64,000 nucleotides of DNA. It comes from JABDKH01 sp963768565. Its GTDB lineage: Bacteria > Bacteroidota > Rhodothermia > Rhodothermales > JABDKH01. Below, piece after piece: positions 19,826 to 30,227 of this stretch. Positions within the stretch are counted from its first letter, which is position 1. Each line of letters opens with the position of its first letter. The stretch lies in contig CAVYIO010000024.1 in NCBI GenBank assembly GCA_963768565.1, forward strand, positions 1 to 64,000, written 5' to 3'. A program made the translations under genes and the position numbers. The notes under the pieces are model-generated. The model ran no database searches. It was not told the DNA's origin and saw only the letters and a list, made by a program, of their open reading frames with translations.

Positions 19826-20431
19826 TTACAACAGGCTTAGCAATACCAGGTCTGCGGGTCTGTTGACGTTGAACAGAGACGCACCCGACAGCGGGACGGA
19901 CTGCACGACAAGTCGGTCGAGCAGGCCCATCATGGATAGGTGACGTTGTTGCAGCAGGGCCTTTACCCTGGGAGCGACGGTCGGACGGTAATAGCAACCA
20001 CACAGCGGATGTACCATTCCGTCCGCGTCGGTGGCCACGACGGCGTCCGTCGGCGGCGTGCACTGCCCTATGATCGCCTCCACGTCGTCCTGGCCGATCC
20101 TGGGCATATCACAGGCGACAACGAAGACCCAGTCTCGCCGGGCGACGGCAAGACCCGCATCGAGACCCGCCAACGGCCCCATGCGTCGGTATCGATCTAC
20201 GACGTACTGGGCGTCGAGGTCATAGCTCTGCTCGTCGTGACGAACACTGATAATGATATCGTCGGTTACAGACCGAAGCGCATCGTACGCAGCTTCGATC
20301 ATTGACTGCCCGTCGATCCTGTGAGCGGCCTTGTCGCTGCCAAAGCGGCGGCTCAATCCACCGGCGAGGATCAATCCGGAGATCGGTGGTTGCATAACGT
20401 GATGTGCGTTGCGTCTGGAGGCGGCAGGCAT
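19826..20431 (-). CDS. mobA: Molybdenum cofactor guanylyltransferase MobA
   Basis: The 201-residue protein has the nucleotidyltransferase signature LILAGGLSRRFGSDKA near residues 20-35, then DRYRRMGPLAGLDAGLA, FVVACDMPR and VHPLCGCYYR. MobA links GMP to molybdopterin to make the bis-MGD cofactor used by DMSO-reductase-family enzymes, in the cytoplasm. The start at 20431 is preferred because GGAG lies six bases upstream; ATG 20395 is an alternative. Only 79 bases separate it from the SulP gene, which has the same direction. The location next to a molybdoenzyme and its chaperone supports co-function. In the signature the usual R-M-G is R-F-G, a common variant. Confidence 0.92.
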   Translation of the reverse strand: MPAASRRNAHHVMQPPISGLILAGGLSRRFGSDKAAHRIDGQSMIEAAYDALRSVTDDIIISVRHDEQSYDLDAQYVVDRYRRMGPLAGLDAGLAVARRDWVFVVACDMPRIGQDDVEAIIGQCTPPTDAVVATDADGMVHPLCGCYYRPTVAPRVKALLQQRHLSMMGLLDRLVVQSVPLSGASLFNVNRPADLVLLSLL

Positions 20432-20480
20432 CGCCGGCTCCGTACCGTTAAACTGTCAGAGGTGCGAAATATCAGATGCC

Positions 20481-20801
20481 TTAGTCAGAATCGTCGCCGA
20501 CCACATCGTCCACCCAGCTGAGGGCTGCCATCATGCTCGGAAATCCCATTGTCGTGGTTGCCAGCACGGCTGCATGGCGCACTTCCGCGCGCGTACAGCC
20601 GAGATCAATAGCCTTCCGACAATGCGCGTGCACCGCTCCTTCGTGTCGCAGCCCGATCGCGATTCCAAGCTTCACGAGTTGGGACGTCTTTTCGTCCAGA
20701 GGTCCGGCGCCCATCGTTGCCTCACCGAGCGATCCGTAGGCCGCACCTACGTCAGGATAGTCCTTAAGAAATGCGGTAAACCGCTTCGGAAGTTTCCTCA
20801 T
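20481..20801 (-). CDS. Carboxymuconolactone decarboxylase / AhpD-like protein
   Basis: The start at 20801 gives a compact 106-residue protein of the CMD family: a helical N-terminus (FTAFLKDYPDVGAAYGSLGE), KTSQLVKLGIAIGLRHEGAV near 35-55, and HAHCRKAIDLGCTRAEVRH. Only one cysteine is present in the active-site helix, with the pattern E-x3-H-x2-C instead of the AhpD pair E-x2-C-x2-C-x3-H, so peroxidase activity of the AhpD type is doubtful. The family forms multimers and includes decarboxylases and redox proteins. The longer frame to 20909 is not supported. Confidence 0.8.
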   Translation of the reverse strand: MRKLPKRFTAFLKDYPDVGAAYGSLGEATMGAGPLDEKTSQLVKLGIAIGLRHEGAVHAHCRKAIDLGCTRAEVRHAAVLATTTMGFPSMMAALSWVDDVVGDDSD

Positions 20802-20950
20802 CTGGCAGCTTCGATGCGCATGATTCTTGGATGTGTCGCGCGGCCGTTGATGTCTGATGGACGACCGCCTTAAAATAGCCTGCGGAACGGAATCGAACCA
20901 CCGCCACATGTTGGAGGCCGTCAGGCACGCGGGCCGATGTCACTCAGGCC

Positions 20951-22378
20951 TTAATACCGGTCACCGGCCTTCAAGTTCACGCCGATCCCGAATCGAACGT
21001 CGTGCGACTCCACGTCATAGGCCAGATGCAGTATGAGCTGATCCAGGTTGCCGACCAGTCCAACGGCCAGGCTCGGGAGCGTCCGGGTGGTCTCTGTGCC
21101 CTCTTCCGTAATGCGGAGACCAAGGCCGACTGATGGTTGAACAGGGGCGTGAAAGACATCCATGAATCCCGTCACGCCGGCGACGAGGTTCTCCGGTCCG
21201 CTCGTCTTCCCGAATACCTGCCGATTCACGGCTACGTGGAGAAGTACGCCTCCGTTGGGACGAACGCGTCCGGCAAACAGTCCGAGCGGCGCCTTTCCAT
21301 AGCTTCCAAAATAGCCGAATGTGCCGCCCAGCACAGCCAGTCCACCGACGATCGCGGCACCCGCGAGTGCCGCCGGGAGAAGTCGGTCGTCATCGTCGTC
21401 ATCATCGTCGTCTTTCCCGCTACGGGGAATGGGGATGCCTCCGCGACCGTTGCTGTCTCCCTTTCTGCGCGCGGCCCGTCGGTCTTCGGAGCTGTCATCT
21501 GCTTCATCTGTCGCGGGCTCGTCCGTTGTCGTCTCGCCAGGCCGAACGTCTGTGTCGGACGGGCGGTCATATCCGCGCTCCGGCCGCTCGCGCTCAACCA
21601 GATCGCTTCGTCCGATCTCGTCTCTGCGATCGCGCGTGGATCGCGTGATATGTGTGATCGGCGGTCGCCATCGACGCCGCGTTCCCCACGACACCCAGAT
21701 ATCGACGTCCGGCACACACACCGTAGTCCAGTCTTCGCCACGACGCCGCGACTGACGTTCAACACGCGACGGAGCTTCTGTGTCGAAGACGACTCTCAGA
21801 ATCCGAAGATCTTCAAGTTGAAACCCGGTTCTGAATAATTCCCGAGCCTTTTCCTCGCTGACGTCCGAGAAGACCGAAGCCCAATCGACGTCTCGTATCT
21901 CGACACGCGCAACGGACGGTGAAGGACCAAGGCGAAGCGTGTCCAGCGGCAGAAAGAACTCGCCGACAACCTGCTCGTCAACGACCACTTTTGCAAGGAG
22001 ATCAATGGACTCAACAATTACGCGATCGGGGAGCTGCGCGCGTTTCACCTGTCGGCCGTTGAGCACTCCGCGTTCTCCGATCTGCCATTCCAACGCCAGC
22101 TCCATGGTAGCCTTGTCGGCGACTTCCGTAAATCGGTAACCGACAATCAGGGTGTCGATAAATGGCAGCAGGCGGAACTTGCCATAGTCAAGGGGGGCGG
22201 CATCCGCACGCCGGTGCTCCGGCCAATCGCTGACGGTCACGACGCCCTCGACATCCGGCGGCCTGTCCTGGGCGTTCACGTCCACGAAAATGATCAGTCC
22301 GCACCAGAAAACGACAGCGGCAATGACGGCTTGGCGCGGCCTGAAACACGACAACAGGTCCCTTTTCTGCATCTTCAT
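20951..22378 (-). CDS. Exported protein of unknown function with acidic tract and late membrane segment
   Basis: The start at 22378 follows GGAGAG by about four bases. The 475-residue protein opens with a hydrophobic signal (AVIAAVVFWCGLIIFVDVNA) and a beta-rich domain (VGYRFTEVADKATMELALEW, DRVIVESIDLLAKVVVDEQV). A charged, low-complexity section follows (about 225-340) with ERPERGYDRPSDTDV and a run of nine aspartates, then a glycine-rich hydrophobic segment (LLPAALAGAAIVGGLAVLGG). The C-terminal beta-strand pattern (GGVLLHVAVNRQVFG, LAVGLVGNLDQLILHLAYDV) ends in Tyr, as in outer-membrane barrels. I do not recognise the family. Confidence 0.6.
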   Translation of the reverse strand: MKMQKRDLLSCFRPRQAVIAAVVFWCGLIIFVDVNAQDRPPDVEGVVTVSDWPEHRRADAAPLDYGKFRLLPFIDTLIVGYRFTEVADKATMELALEWQIGERGVLNGRQVKRAQLPDRVIVESIDLLAKVVVDEQVVGEFFLPLDTLRLGPSPSVARVEIRDVDWASVFSDVSEEKARELFRTGFQLEDLRILRVVFDTEAPSRVERQSRRRGEDWTTVCVPDVDIWVSWGTRRRWRPPITHITRSTRDRRDEIGRSDLVERERPERGYDRPSDTDVRPGETTTDEPATDEADDSSEDRRAARRKGDSNGRGGIPIPRSGKDDDDDDDDDRLLPAALAGAAIVGGLAVLGGTFGYFGSYGKAPLGLFAGRVRPNGGVLLHVAVNRQVFGKTSGPENLVAGVTGFMDVFHAPVQPSVGLGLRITEEGTETTRTLPSLAVGLVGNLDQLILHLAYDVESHDVRFGIGVNLKAGDRY

Positions 22379-22575
22379 ACCTCTCCGGATCGATTTGCGT
22401 ACGGGACAGGGAGATCCGCTCCGGTATCGAACTCTTTGCCAGCAAATTTGGTGCCCTGCGGCACGAAGATGAACTGCCGCCAGGGGCCGTGGACGGCAGC
22501 CAGGAGCCGACATCAAGTGCGTTTTGGCCCCCGTCCCGTGTTCTCTTGCCCCCTTAGCCGGGGATGATTAGCTTT

Positions 22576-22591
22576 GTGAAAAGGTTTTCAC
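22576..22591. promoter_or_regulatory. Palindromic operator, LacI-type, upstream of the LacI gene
   Basis: GTGAAAAGGTTTTCAC has two perfect seven-base inverted arms around a central GG, typical of LacI-family operators. It lies 70 bases before the LacI start and 197 bases from the start of the divergent gene at 22378. The same inner 14 bases recur at 32191-32204. This suggests the regulator controls its own operon from here. Confidence 0.75.
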
Positions 22592-22661
22592 GACCGTGTA
22601 GCTCCCCTCCCGCAGGATCCCGACGCATGTCCTGTTCCGCGTGAGGCAAACCGCGGCATCG

Positions 22662-23675
22662 ATGAGTAGCATTAAGGACGTAGCACGCCTCGCGGGCGTT
22701 TCCATATCTACCGTCTCACGCGTATTGAACGACTCGTGTCCGGTAAATGAGGACAAACGCCTACGTGTCCAGAAGGCGGCCCTCGACCTTGGCTACTTCC
22801 CGAATCCCGCGGCGCGAAGCCTGCTGCTTCGCAAGACCGGAATGTTGGGGGTCGTCGTTCCCTTCGCCACGGGCGAGTTCTTTTCCGAATTCCTTTCTGG
22901 CGTCGACCAGACCGCATCCGACAACGACTATTTTCTGCTTATCTCCATTTCTCATCGCAGCGATGCAGATTTGAAGTTGGCTGTTACTAATCTCCGCCGA
23001 CGCGTCGACGGACTGATTGTGTGGGCGCCTGAAATGCCGGCTTCCGAAGTCACATCTCTTGTTGGAGAATCCACCCGGATCGTTTTTGTGAACAGCCTGC
23101 ATCCGGCAAAGGGGAACGATCTCATAGACTTCGACAACCACGGCGGCATGCACGCCGTCGCATCTCATCTGTTGGGACTGGGCCACAGAGACATCGCGTT
23201 CATCAAAGGTCCGCCGCGGGCAGCCGATTCGAGCGCCCGGCTCAGCGGATACCGCAGTGCCCTTGCCGACCACGGCATCGCAGCGCGCCCCGAGTTTGAG
23301 CTCGCGGGTGATTATACGGTCGAAGCGGGGTACGACCTCGTTCCGGAAATCCTCCGAATGTCTCCGCTCCCAACGGCCATTATGGCGCCCAACGATCAGT
23401 CCGCCGTCGGTGTTCTCCGCGGGCTGGACCAGGCTGGTGTCTCCGTGCCCGAGCAGATGTCCGTGACCGGATTTGACGACGTTCCCAGCTCTCGATTTGT
23501 CACTCCGTCGTTGACGACGGCGCACGTTCCTGTCCGCGAAATGGGCGAACTCGCCATACAAACTCTTGTCGACCGTATCGGAGGCCGCGAACACGACGCG
23601 GAGGAGTTGCTGGCAGTAAACGTCGTCGTTCGACGATCAAGCGCCCCGCCCCGACACTCGACAGTCGCTCTCTAA
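22662..23675 (+). CDS. LacI-family transcriptional regulator of the glucan locus
   Basis: The 337-residue protein has an N-terminal LacI helix-turn-helix (IKDVARLAGVSISTVSRVLN, residues 4-23), the hinge helix YFPNPAARSLLLRKTGMLG, and a periplasmic-binding-protein-like sugar domain (VVPFATGEFFSEFLSGVDQT, then HRDIAFIKGPPR, MAPNDQSAVGVLRGLDQAGV, VPEQMSVTGFDDVPSSRF). It should bind DNA without ligand and release on a sugar. An in-frame GTG at 22641 is an alternative start. The gene lies 29 bases before the sugar porter and is probably first in an operon running to about 31975. Two operator palindromes in the window fit this regulator. Confidence 0.93.
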   Translation: MSSIKDVARLAGVSISTVSRVLNDSCPVNEDKRLRVQKAALDLGYFPNPAARSLLLRKTGMLGVVVPFATGEFFSEFLSGVDQTASDNDYFLLISISHRSDADLKLAVTNLRRRVDGLIVWAPEMPASEVTSLVGESTRIVFVNSLHPAKGNDLIDFDNHGGMHAVASHLLGLGHRDIAFIKGPPRAADSSARLSGYRSALADHGIAARPEFELAGDYTVEAGYDLVPEILRMSPLPTAIMAPNDQSAVGVLRGLDQAGVSVPEQMSVTGFDDVPSSRFVTPSLTTAHVPVREMGELAIQTLVDRIGGREHDAEELLAVNVVVRRSSAPPRHSTVAL

Positions 23676-23704
23676 TCTCATAGCCGAACCAGCTGGTATC
23701 CATC

Positions 23705-25273
23705 ATGCCGAACCACCGATACGTAATTCGAGTGGCCCTCATCGTCGCACTGGGCGGCTTCCTTATGGGTTTTGACGCCTCGGTCATTTCCGGGGTCGTC
23801 AAGTTTATCGAACCACAGTTCGACCTGAGCAAGCTCCAGCTGGGCTGGGCGGTCGAGCTCGCTCGACACTGACGGCCACGCTCGCAATGATGGTGTCGGG
23901 CCCTCTGAGCGACATCTTCGGCCGCAAAAAAATATTGTCGCTTGCCGCCGTGCTCTATGCGATATCGGCAATCGCGTCCGCGCTCGCCCCGTCCTTCTGG
24001 TTTCTCGTCGTGGCCAGAATGATCGGTGGACTCGGAGTTGGTGCGTCCCTCATTATCGCACCGATGTATATCGCCGAGATCGCGCCTCCGGCAATGCGCG
24101 GCCGGATGGTATCCTTCAACCAGCTGAATATTGTCATAGGTATCTCGGTAGCGTTTTTCACCAACTATCTCATTCTGAAGTTCGGACAATCGGACGCCGG
24201 CTGGGCCCAGGCGCTGATGTTCGGTCCCTACAACTGGCGCTGGATGCTCGGACTCGAAACGCTACCGGCCATTCTCTATTTCTTCAGTCTGTTTAGTGTA
24301 CCGGAGAGCCCGCGCTGGCTCGTGATGAAAGGCCACGATACATCCGCGCTTGCCATCATGACTCGGGCCAGCGGCGAACAGGAGGCGCTTCGGGAGATCA
24401 AGGATGTGAAGTCCAGTCTCGTCAGCGACTCGGGGAAACAGAAGGCCACGATCGCTGAGCTGTTCATGCCTGCCATGCGACTGGTGATCACGATCGGGGT
24501 CGTCGTAGCGGTTATCCAGCAGATCACGGGCATCAACTCCGTGTTCTTTTACGCTCCGATGATATTTGAGCAGTCAGGAATCGGAACGGATGCATCGTTC
24601 GCGCAGGCAATCCTCGTCGGGATCATCAACCTTGTGTTCACCCTGGTGGCGATTGCATTCGTGGACCGGCTCGGCAGAAAACCGCTACTCGCCGTCGGAC
24701 TCACCGGGATTACGATCTCCATGTTCGTGCTGGCCTTCGGGTTCTACTCGGCCACGTACACGCTGACGCCCGAGTCAATAGCCGACCTGCCGGCCGAAGT
24801 CAACGTCCAGTCACTCGAAGCAATACAGGGCACCACGTTCGACAGCGACGTTGCGTTCAAGAATGCCATCACGGAAGTCCTCGGCGAGGCTCAGGCCAAC
24901 GCAGTACGAATCTCAGCTCATCACGGCCGCCATCACGATGAAGTCGATCCTTGTGTTGATCGGCATTCTCGGATTCGTGGCATCCTTCGCCGTGTCGATC
25001 GGGCCTGTGATGTGGGTGTTGTTCTCGGAGCTGTTCCCGAATCGAATTCGAGGACTTGCCATTTCATTCGTCGGCCTTATCAACTCGGCGGTCAGCTTCC
25101 TCGTCCAACTCGTCTTCCCCTGGGAACTGGCGAACTTCGGAAGCGCCATGACCTTTCTGATCTACGGGTTGTTCGCGGCCGTCGGACTCGTCTTTATCAT
25201 GCTTGTGCTTCCCGAGACCAAAGGCCGGTCACTTGAAGAACTCGAAAGCATTCTCGTAAAGAACCCGTCTTGA
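23705..25273 (+). CDS. MFS sugar porter (frameshifted)
   Basis: The joined protein of about 520 residues is a major-facilitator sugar porter of the XylE/GLF kind: LGGFLMGFDASVISGVV in helix 1, DIFGRKKILSL, GRK/ R-x-G motifs in cytoplasmic loops (DRLGRKPLLAV), VPESPRWLVMKG, QQITGINSVFFYAP, and the closing PETKGRSLEELE. The first frame ends near 23872; restoring VSSLTLTATLAMM needs removal of two G residues. A second shift near 24910 (one base) restores SQLITAAITMKSILV. A loop of about 50 residues between helices 9 and 10 (PAEVNVQSLEAIQGTTFD) is unusual in length, but typical of some Bacteroidota homologues. It should import mono- or disaccharides freed by the enzymes encoded next. Confidence 0.88.
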
Positions 25274-25329
25274 GCCTGCGCGCCCAGCCCATCCCTGAAG
25301 AAACAAGAACGGCAGTACCGGTAACTCCA

Positions 25330-26686
25330 ATGAATGACATGCGCACGACCGTCCCGATCGGCTTTCTCCTCCTGGGAGTGCTGGCACTCACCGGTTGTGA
25401 TCGGCCAATTGATGCAGAAAGCGGCCCGATCACGGTCGAACTCAGACAGGAAGATGGCGTGTATCGGGTGTACCGTGGAGGTGAGCCGTTCTTCATTCGC
25501 GGTGCCGGTCTGGAGCGGCAGCCTCCCGGCGCGGGTAGCATTGAGTTGCTGGCCGAGCACGGGGCCAACGCATTACGTACGTGGCGAACGGACGAGGCCG
25601 GAACCACGGGCCAGGACATCCTCGACGAGGCCCACGCCAACGGATTGGCCGTGATGATGGGAATCGAGATCGCTCGCGAACGACCCGGACAAGGCGTCGG
25701 ACGTCTTCGGCTTCGACTATAACGACTCGGTCGCGGTGGCCGCACAACTCGAACAGGTCAAAGCCGAGGTGATGAAGTACAAGGACCACCCGGCACTGCT
25801 GGTCTGGGGCATCGGCAACGAGCTCAATCTCCGGGCCACCAATCCGCGGGTCTGGAACGCCGTCAACGACATCTCCCGCATGATCCACGAAGTCGATCCA
25901 AATCACCTGACCACGACCTCTCTGGCTGGAATAAGCAAGGAGCTCGTCGATCAGATCAAGGAGCGGGCGCCCGACCTGGACCTGCTCAGCATCCAGATGT
26001 ACGGCGACCTTCCGAATCTACCGCGCTACATAGACGAGACGGGATGGGACGGCGCCTACATGGTCACCGAGTGGGGCGCGACCGGTCACTGGGAGGTCGC
26101 TCTGACTCCATGGAACGCACCCGTCGAGAACACGAGTTCGGTGAAAGCGGACTCTTATTACGACAGGTACAATGTCGCCATCGGTTCGGACACGACACAG
26201 TGCGTCGGTTCATTTGTGTTCCTGTGGGGACAGAAACAGGAGCGCACTCCAACCTGGTACGGCATCTTCCTTCCGAGCGGAGAGGAAACGGAGACTGTCG
26301 ACGTGATGCATTATATCTGGAACGACACCTGGCCGGACAATCGTTCGCCGAGGCTCGAATCCGTGACGCTTGACGACAAGACGGCGTACGAGGGCGTGTC
26401 CCTGATTGCCGGCCGCGCGTATCCCGCGAAAGCGGTCGTCACAGATCCGGACGGAGACGCGCTGACGTACTCGTGGGTGCTGATGCACGAGAGTACCGAT
26501 CTCGGAGACGGGGGAGACCAGGAGAGTACGCCCGAAAGCATCGCTGATCTTATCGAACGGCCGAACGCCGCAAGTGCGACCGTGATCGCGCCGGCAGAGC
26601 CGGGTGCCTACCGGCTGTTCGTGTATGCCTACGACGGGCATAGCCATGCCGCTCACGCCAACATACCCTTCGTTGTAAACGAGTGA
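25330..26686 (+). CDS. Glycosidase lipoprotein, GH2-type TIM barrel (frameshifted)
   Basis: ATG 25330 opens a lipoprotein signal ending LLGVLALTGC (Cys23). A beta-strand region is followed by a (beta/alpha)8 barrel of clan GH-A: FFIRGAGLERQ near 55, VWGIGNELNLR (with the acid/base Glu in GNE) and MVTEWGATG (nucleophile Glu). The barrel continues to FVFLWGQKQERTPTWYGIF. A C-terminal Ig/PKD-like domain (VVTDPDGDALTYSWVL) follows. The frame changes near 25690: one extra base separates IARERP from NDPDKASDVFGFDYND. It lies in a cluster of glucan-processing genes, 56 bases from the transporter, and its TGA overlaps the next start codon as GTGA. The exact GH family cannot be fixed by eye; a laminarin-type glucan is likely, given its neighbours. 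Confidence 0.8.
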
Positions 26687-29600
26687 CGGATTCAGAGGTC
26701 GATTTCCCGGTGCAGACTGAGGCGAAAACATCGCGTCGGCCCGTGTACGTTGGCGACGCGATGCGCAAGACCGGCAGCTCTCGTGTCGAGGGCGGATTTG
26801 TGACGCTCGGCGGCGAGAGGTTCTATCGGATTTCTCGCTACGATCGCATGCCGCCATTCTTCATGTCGATCGTGAGTCACTCCGATCTATGGATGTTCAT
26901 CTCCAGCAACGGTGCCCTGACGGCTGGGAGGAAGAACCCGGAGCACGCGCTCTTTCCGTACTACACGGTCGACAAGATTCACGACTCGCATGGGATCACT
27001 GGCGGCAAAGCCCTGATCCTGGCCGACGTCGAGGCAAAACAGATGCTCTGGGAGCCGTTCTCGCGCGAAGGTGACGGCCTGTATGACGTCGAGCGAAATC
27101 TGTACAAGAACACGGCGGGCAACAAACTTCTTTTCGAAGAGGAAAACCGGGACCTCAATCTGGTCTTCCAGACGATGTGGACCAGCAGCGACCGCTTCGG
27201 ATTTGTGAAGCGCTCGGTGCTTCGCAACACGGGTTCCGGCAATGTCGAGTGCAGTGTACTGGATGGAATTCAGAACCTTCTTCCTTACGGTACCGATCGT
27301 CTGATCCAGACGGAGCGAAGCACGCTGCTTGACGCGTACAAGAAGAATGAGCTGCTGCAGCCCTCCGGTCTCGGCCTCTTCCTGCTGAGCTCGATACCCG
27401 TCGACAAACCTGAGCCGAGCGAGGCCTTGAAGGCAACGACCGTATGGTCCGTGGGCCTCACTGACGTTCGCCACCTGTTATCGTCGCGGCAGGTCGAGCG
27501 GTTTCGAAACGGAGATCCGGTCGAGACCGAAACGGATGTACGTGCAGAGCGAGGTGCGTATTTCGTCGCGACAGAAGTGACCCTCAACGGACAGGAATCC
27601 CGTGCATGGTATATCGTCGCGGACGTCGAACAGGGTCCGGCGGAGGTTGCAGAACTGCAAAGGTTGCTCGGCGATTCGACTGCTCTGATGAGTCTCGTCG
27701 AACAGGACGTCGAGTCTGGCACGAGGCGTCTCCGGCAGTACGTGGCCGGCGCCGACGGGCTTCAGTTGACGTCCGACGAACTGTCTTCTACCCGTCACTT
27801 TGCAAACGTGCTGTTCAATGTCATGAGGGGCGGGACTTTTGCGGAAGGCTATAGCATTCAGAAGGCCGATCTCATTGATTTCATAGCGACGCACAATAGT
27901 CGGGTGGCCGAGCGTCACTCGGCGTTCCTCGAATCGCTGCCCGACCGCGTCGACCTGCAGACGCTTCTGTCGAGTGCGTCTGCAAAAGGAGATCCGGATC
28001 TGACGCGACTGTGCAACGAGTACCTGCCTATCGCCTTCAGTAGACGACATGGCGACCCCAGCCGGCCGTGGAATTATTTCAGCATCGATATTAAATCCGA
28101 CGACGGTTCGCCGGTCTTCAACTACCAGGGGAACTGGCGCGACATCTTCCAGAACTGGGAAGCGCTGTGTATCTCCTACCCTGAGTTCGCGCCCGGCATC
28201 ATCTCGAAGTTCGTGAATGCGTCGACCGCGGACGGATATAATCCGTACCGAATAACACGCAACGGGATAGACTGGGAACGGCTGGATCCCGCCGACCCGT
28301 GGTCGTTCATCGGCTACTGGGGAGATCACCAGACCATCTATCTCCTGAAGCTTCTGGAGATCTCGAAGAATCACAACCCGGGTCAGCTTGCAGAGCTTCT
28401 GTCGGCGGAGGAATTCGCGTACGCGAACGTGCCGTATCGGATCAAATCGTACGAGCATCTTCTGGATGATCCGCACGACACCATAGAGTTCGATGATGAG
28501 CTGGATCAGATTGTCGCAGAGCGAGTGCGGGAAGTCGGAGCGGACGGGCGCCTCCTGTGGAACGTGGAGGGAGCAGTCCAGAAGGCGAATCTGACGGAGA
28601 AGCTTCTGGTATCGGTTCTCGCCAAGTACTCGAATTTCGTCCCCGACGGCGGAATCTGGATGAACACGCAGCGTCCGGAATGGAACGATGCGAACAACGC
28701 TCTGGTCGGGTATGGCGTGTCGATGGTTACTCTTTGCTATCTGAGGCGCTTCCAGCAGTTTGCGCGCGGTCTGTTTCAGTCCGTCGCATGGGAGGAAATT
28801 CTCATAGCGGAAGAGGTGGCTGAGTTCCTGGCGGCCGTGACCGAGACGCTCCGATCACACAGCGGCCTGCTGGAGAGCAACATCTCCGATGCGAATCGCA
28901 AGCGGGTCGTGGACGAACTGGGCCGCGCCGGAAGCAACTACCGAAAGCGGGTGTATGCGGAAGGCTTCAGCGGGGTGAAGGTGGCTGTCCGCAAGGAAGA
29001 CCTGATCGATTTCTGCGATCACACGCTGCGCTGGACCGATAGCTCTATCAGGGCCAACCGGAGGGACGATGGCCTGTACCACGCATACAACCTCATGAAC
29101 GCTGCTGAGGACGCCATCTCGATTTCGAACCTGTACGAGATGCTTGAGGGGCAGGTGGCCGTTCTCAGCAGCGGCCTGCTGTCACCGACAGAATCAGTCG
29201 AGGTACTGGACGCGCTGAGAAACAGCAAACTATACCGTCCGGATCAGTACAGTTATTTGCTCTACCCGGATCGCAATCTGCCGCGGTTCGAGGAGAAGAA
29301 CATCATCCCGAATGAGATCGTTGCGTCATCCAGGCTGTTGTCCGACTGGTGTCGGATGGCGACACGAGACTTGTCGTGCGCGATGTAAACGGTGCGGTTC
29401 ATTTCAACGGATCGTTCCGGAATCGCCACGGTGTAACCGCAGTGCTGGACCTGCTCGCGGAGACCGACTATCGCGATGAGGCAAGCGCGGAGCGCGAGAG
29501 CATACCGGACCTGTTCGAGAGCATCTTTGACCACCGATCCTACACGGGCCGCTCAGGTACGTTCTATGGTTACGAAGGTCTCGGATGCATCTACTGGCAC

Positions 29601-30194
29601 ATGGTCTCGAAGCTTCTTCTGGCGGTGGCGGAGACGTACGAACGCGCGCTCGACGAGAAAGCGGACGAGGCAACTCGTGGTCAACTCGTCGATCAGTATT
29701 ACAGCATTCGAGCGGGGATCGGATTGAACAAGGACCCCGATCTATTCGGAGCCTTTCCGACGGATCCGTATTCGCATACGCCGGCAAACGCCGGCGCAAA
29801 GCAACCGGGTATGACCGGGCAGGTGAAGGAAGACATACTTGCACGGTGGGCGGAGCTGGGAGTTGTTGTTCGGGATGGATGTCTGTCTTTCAAGCCGTCG
29901 CTGTTGCGGGAGTCGGAATTCCTGACGGAGTCCGTGGCGTTCGATTACTTCGACGTCAACGGAGTGCAGAAGCAGCTCGAGACGGTGGCCGGCGATCTTG
30001 CGTTTACGTACTGTCAGGTCCCCGTCGTTTATCGCACATCGACTGAGGACGGCCTGCGGGTTGTGATGCAAGACGGGGAAGTTCTTGATCGCGACGAGCG
30101 CTCACTCGGCGCCGAATTGAGCCGGCACGTTTTTGACCGCGATGGCCGGATTGAAAGGATTGAAGTGGACCTGGGCCCGGACTGGCCGGCGTAA
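26683..30194 (+). CDS. Long glycoside phosphorylase-like protein, probable beta-1,3-glucan phosphorylase (frameshifted)
   Basis: About 1,170 residues after joining two frames at about 29370. The GTG start overlaps the previous stop; ATG 26761 is the next alternative. There is no signal peptide, so the enzyme is cytoplasmic. The N-terminus has a GH94-like beta-sandwich (FYRISRYDRMPPFFMSI, SHSDLWMFISSNGALTAGRK). The middle (about 450-560) holds the (alpha/alpha)6 core with YQGNWRDIFQNWEALC, which is the analogue of the GH94 catalytic R-D-S-x-Q-D, then ADPWSFIGYWGDHQTIYLL. The C-terminal part ends with KEDILARWAELGVVV. The length and motifs fit GH149-type beta-1,3-oligoglucan phosphorylases better than cellobiose phosphorylases. 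The reaction would be phosphorolysis of a beta-glucan end to glucose-1-phosphate. Family assignment needs a profile search. Confidence 0.75.
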
Positions 30195-30227
30195 TCGGTC
30201 CGGGCGCCCGTGGAGATGAGGACAGTC

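Noticed and set aside
20870..20930. tRNA-like T-arm (GGTTCGATTCC on the minus strand) with a nearby inverted repeat
   Set aside because: No anticodon arm or acceptor pairing fits, and the T-stem would need several wobble pairs. The inverted repeat has a loop of about 30 bases and no good T-run, so it is not called a terminator either.
21360..21420. GTC/ATC trinucleotide run that could be called a repeat element
   Set aside because: It is the coding sequence of the aspartate run of the minus-strand gene, not a separate element.
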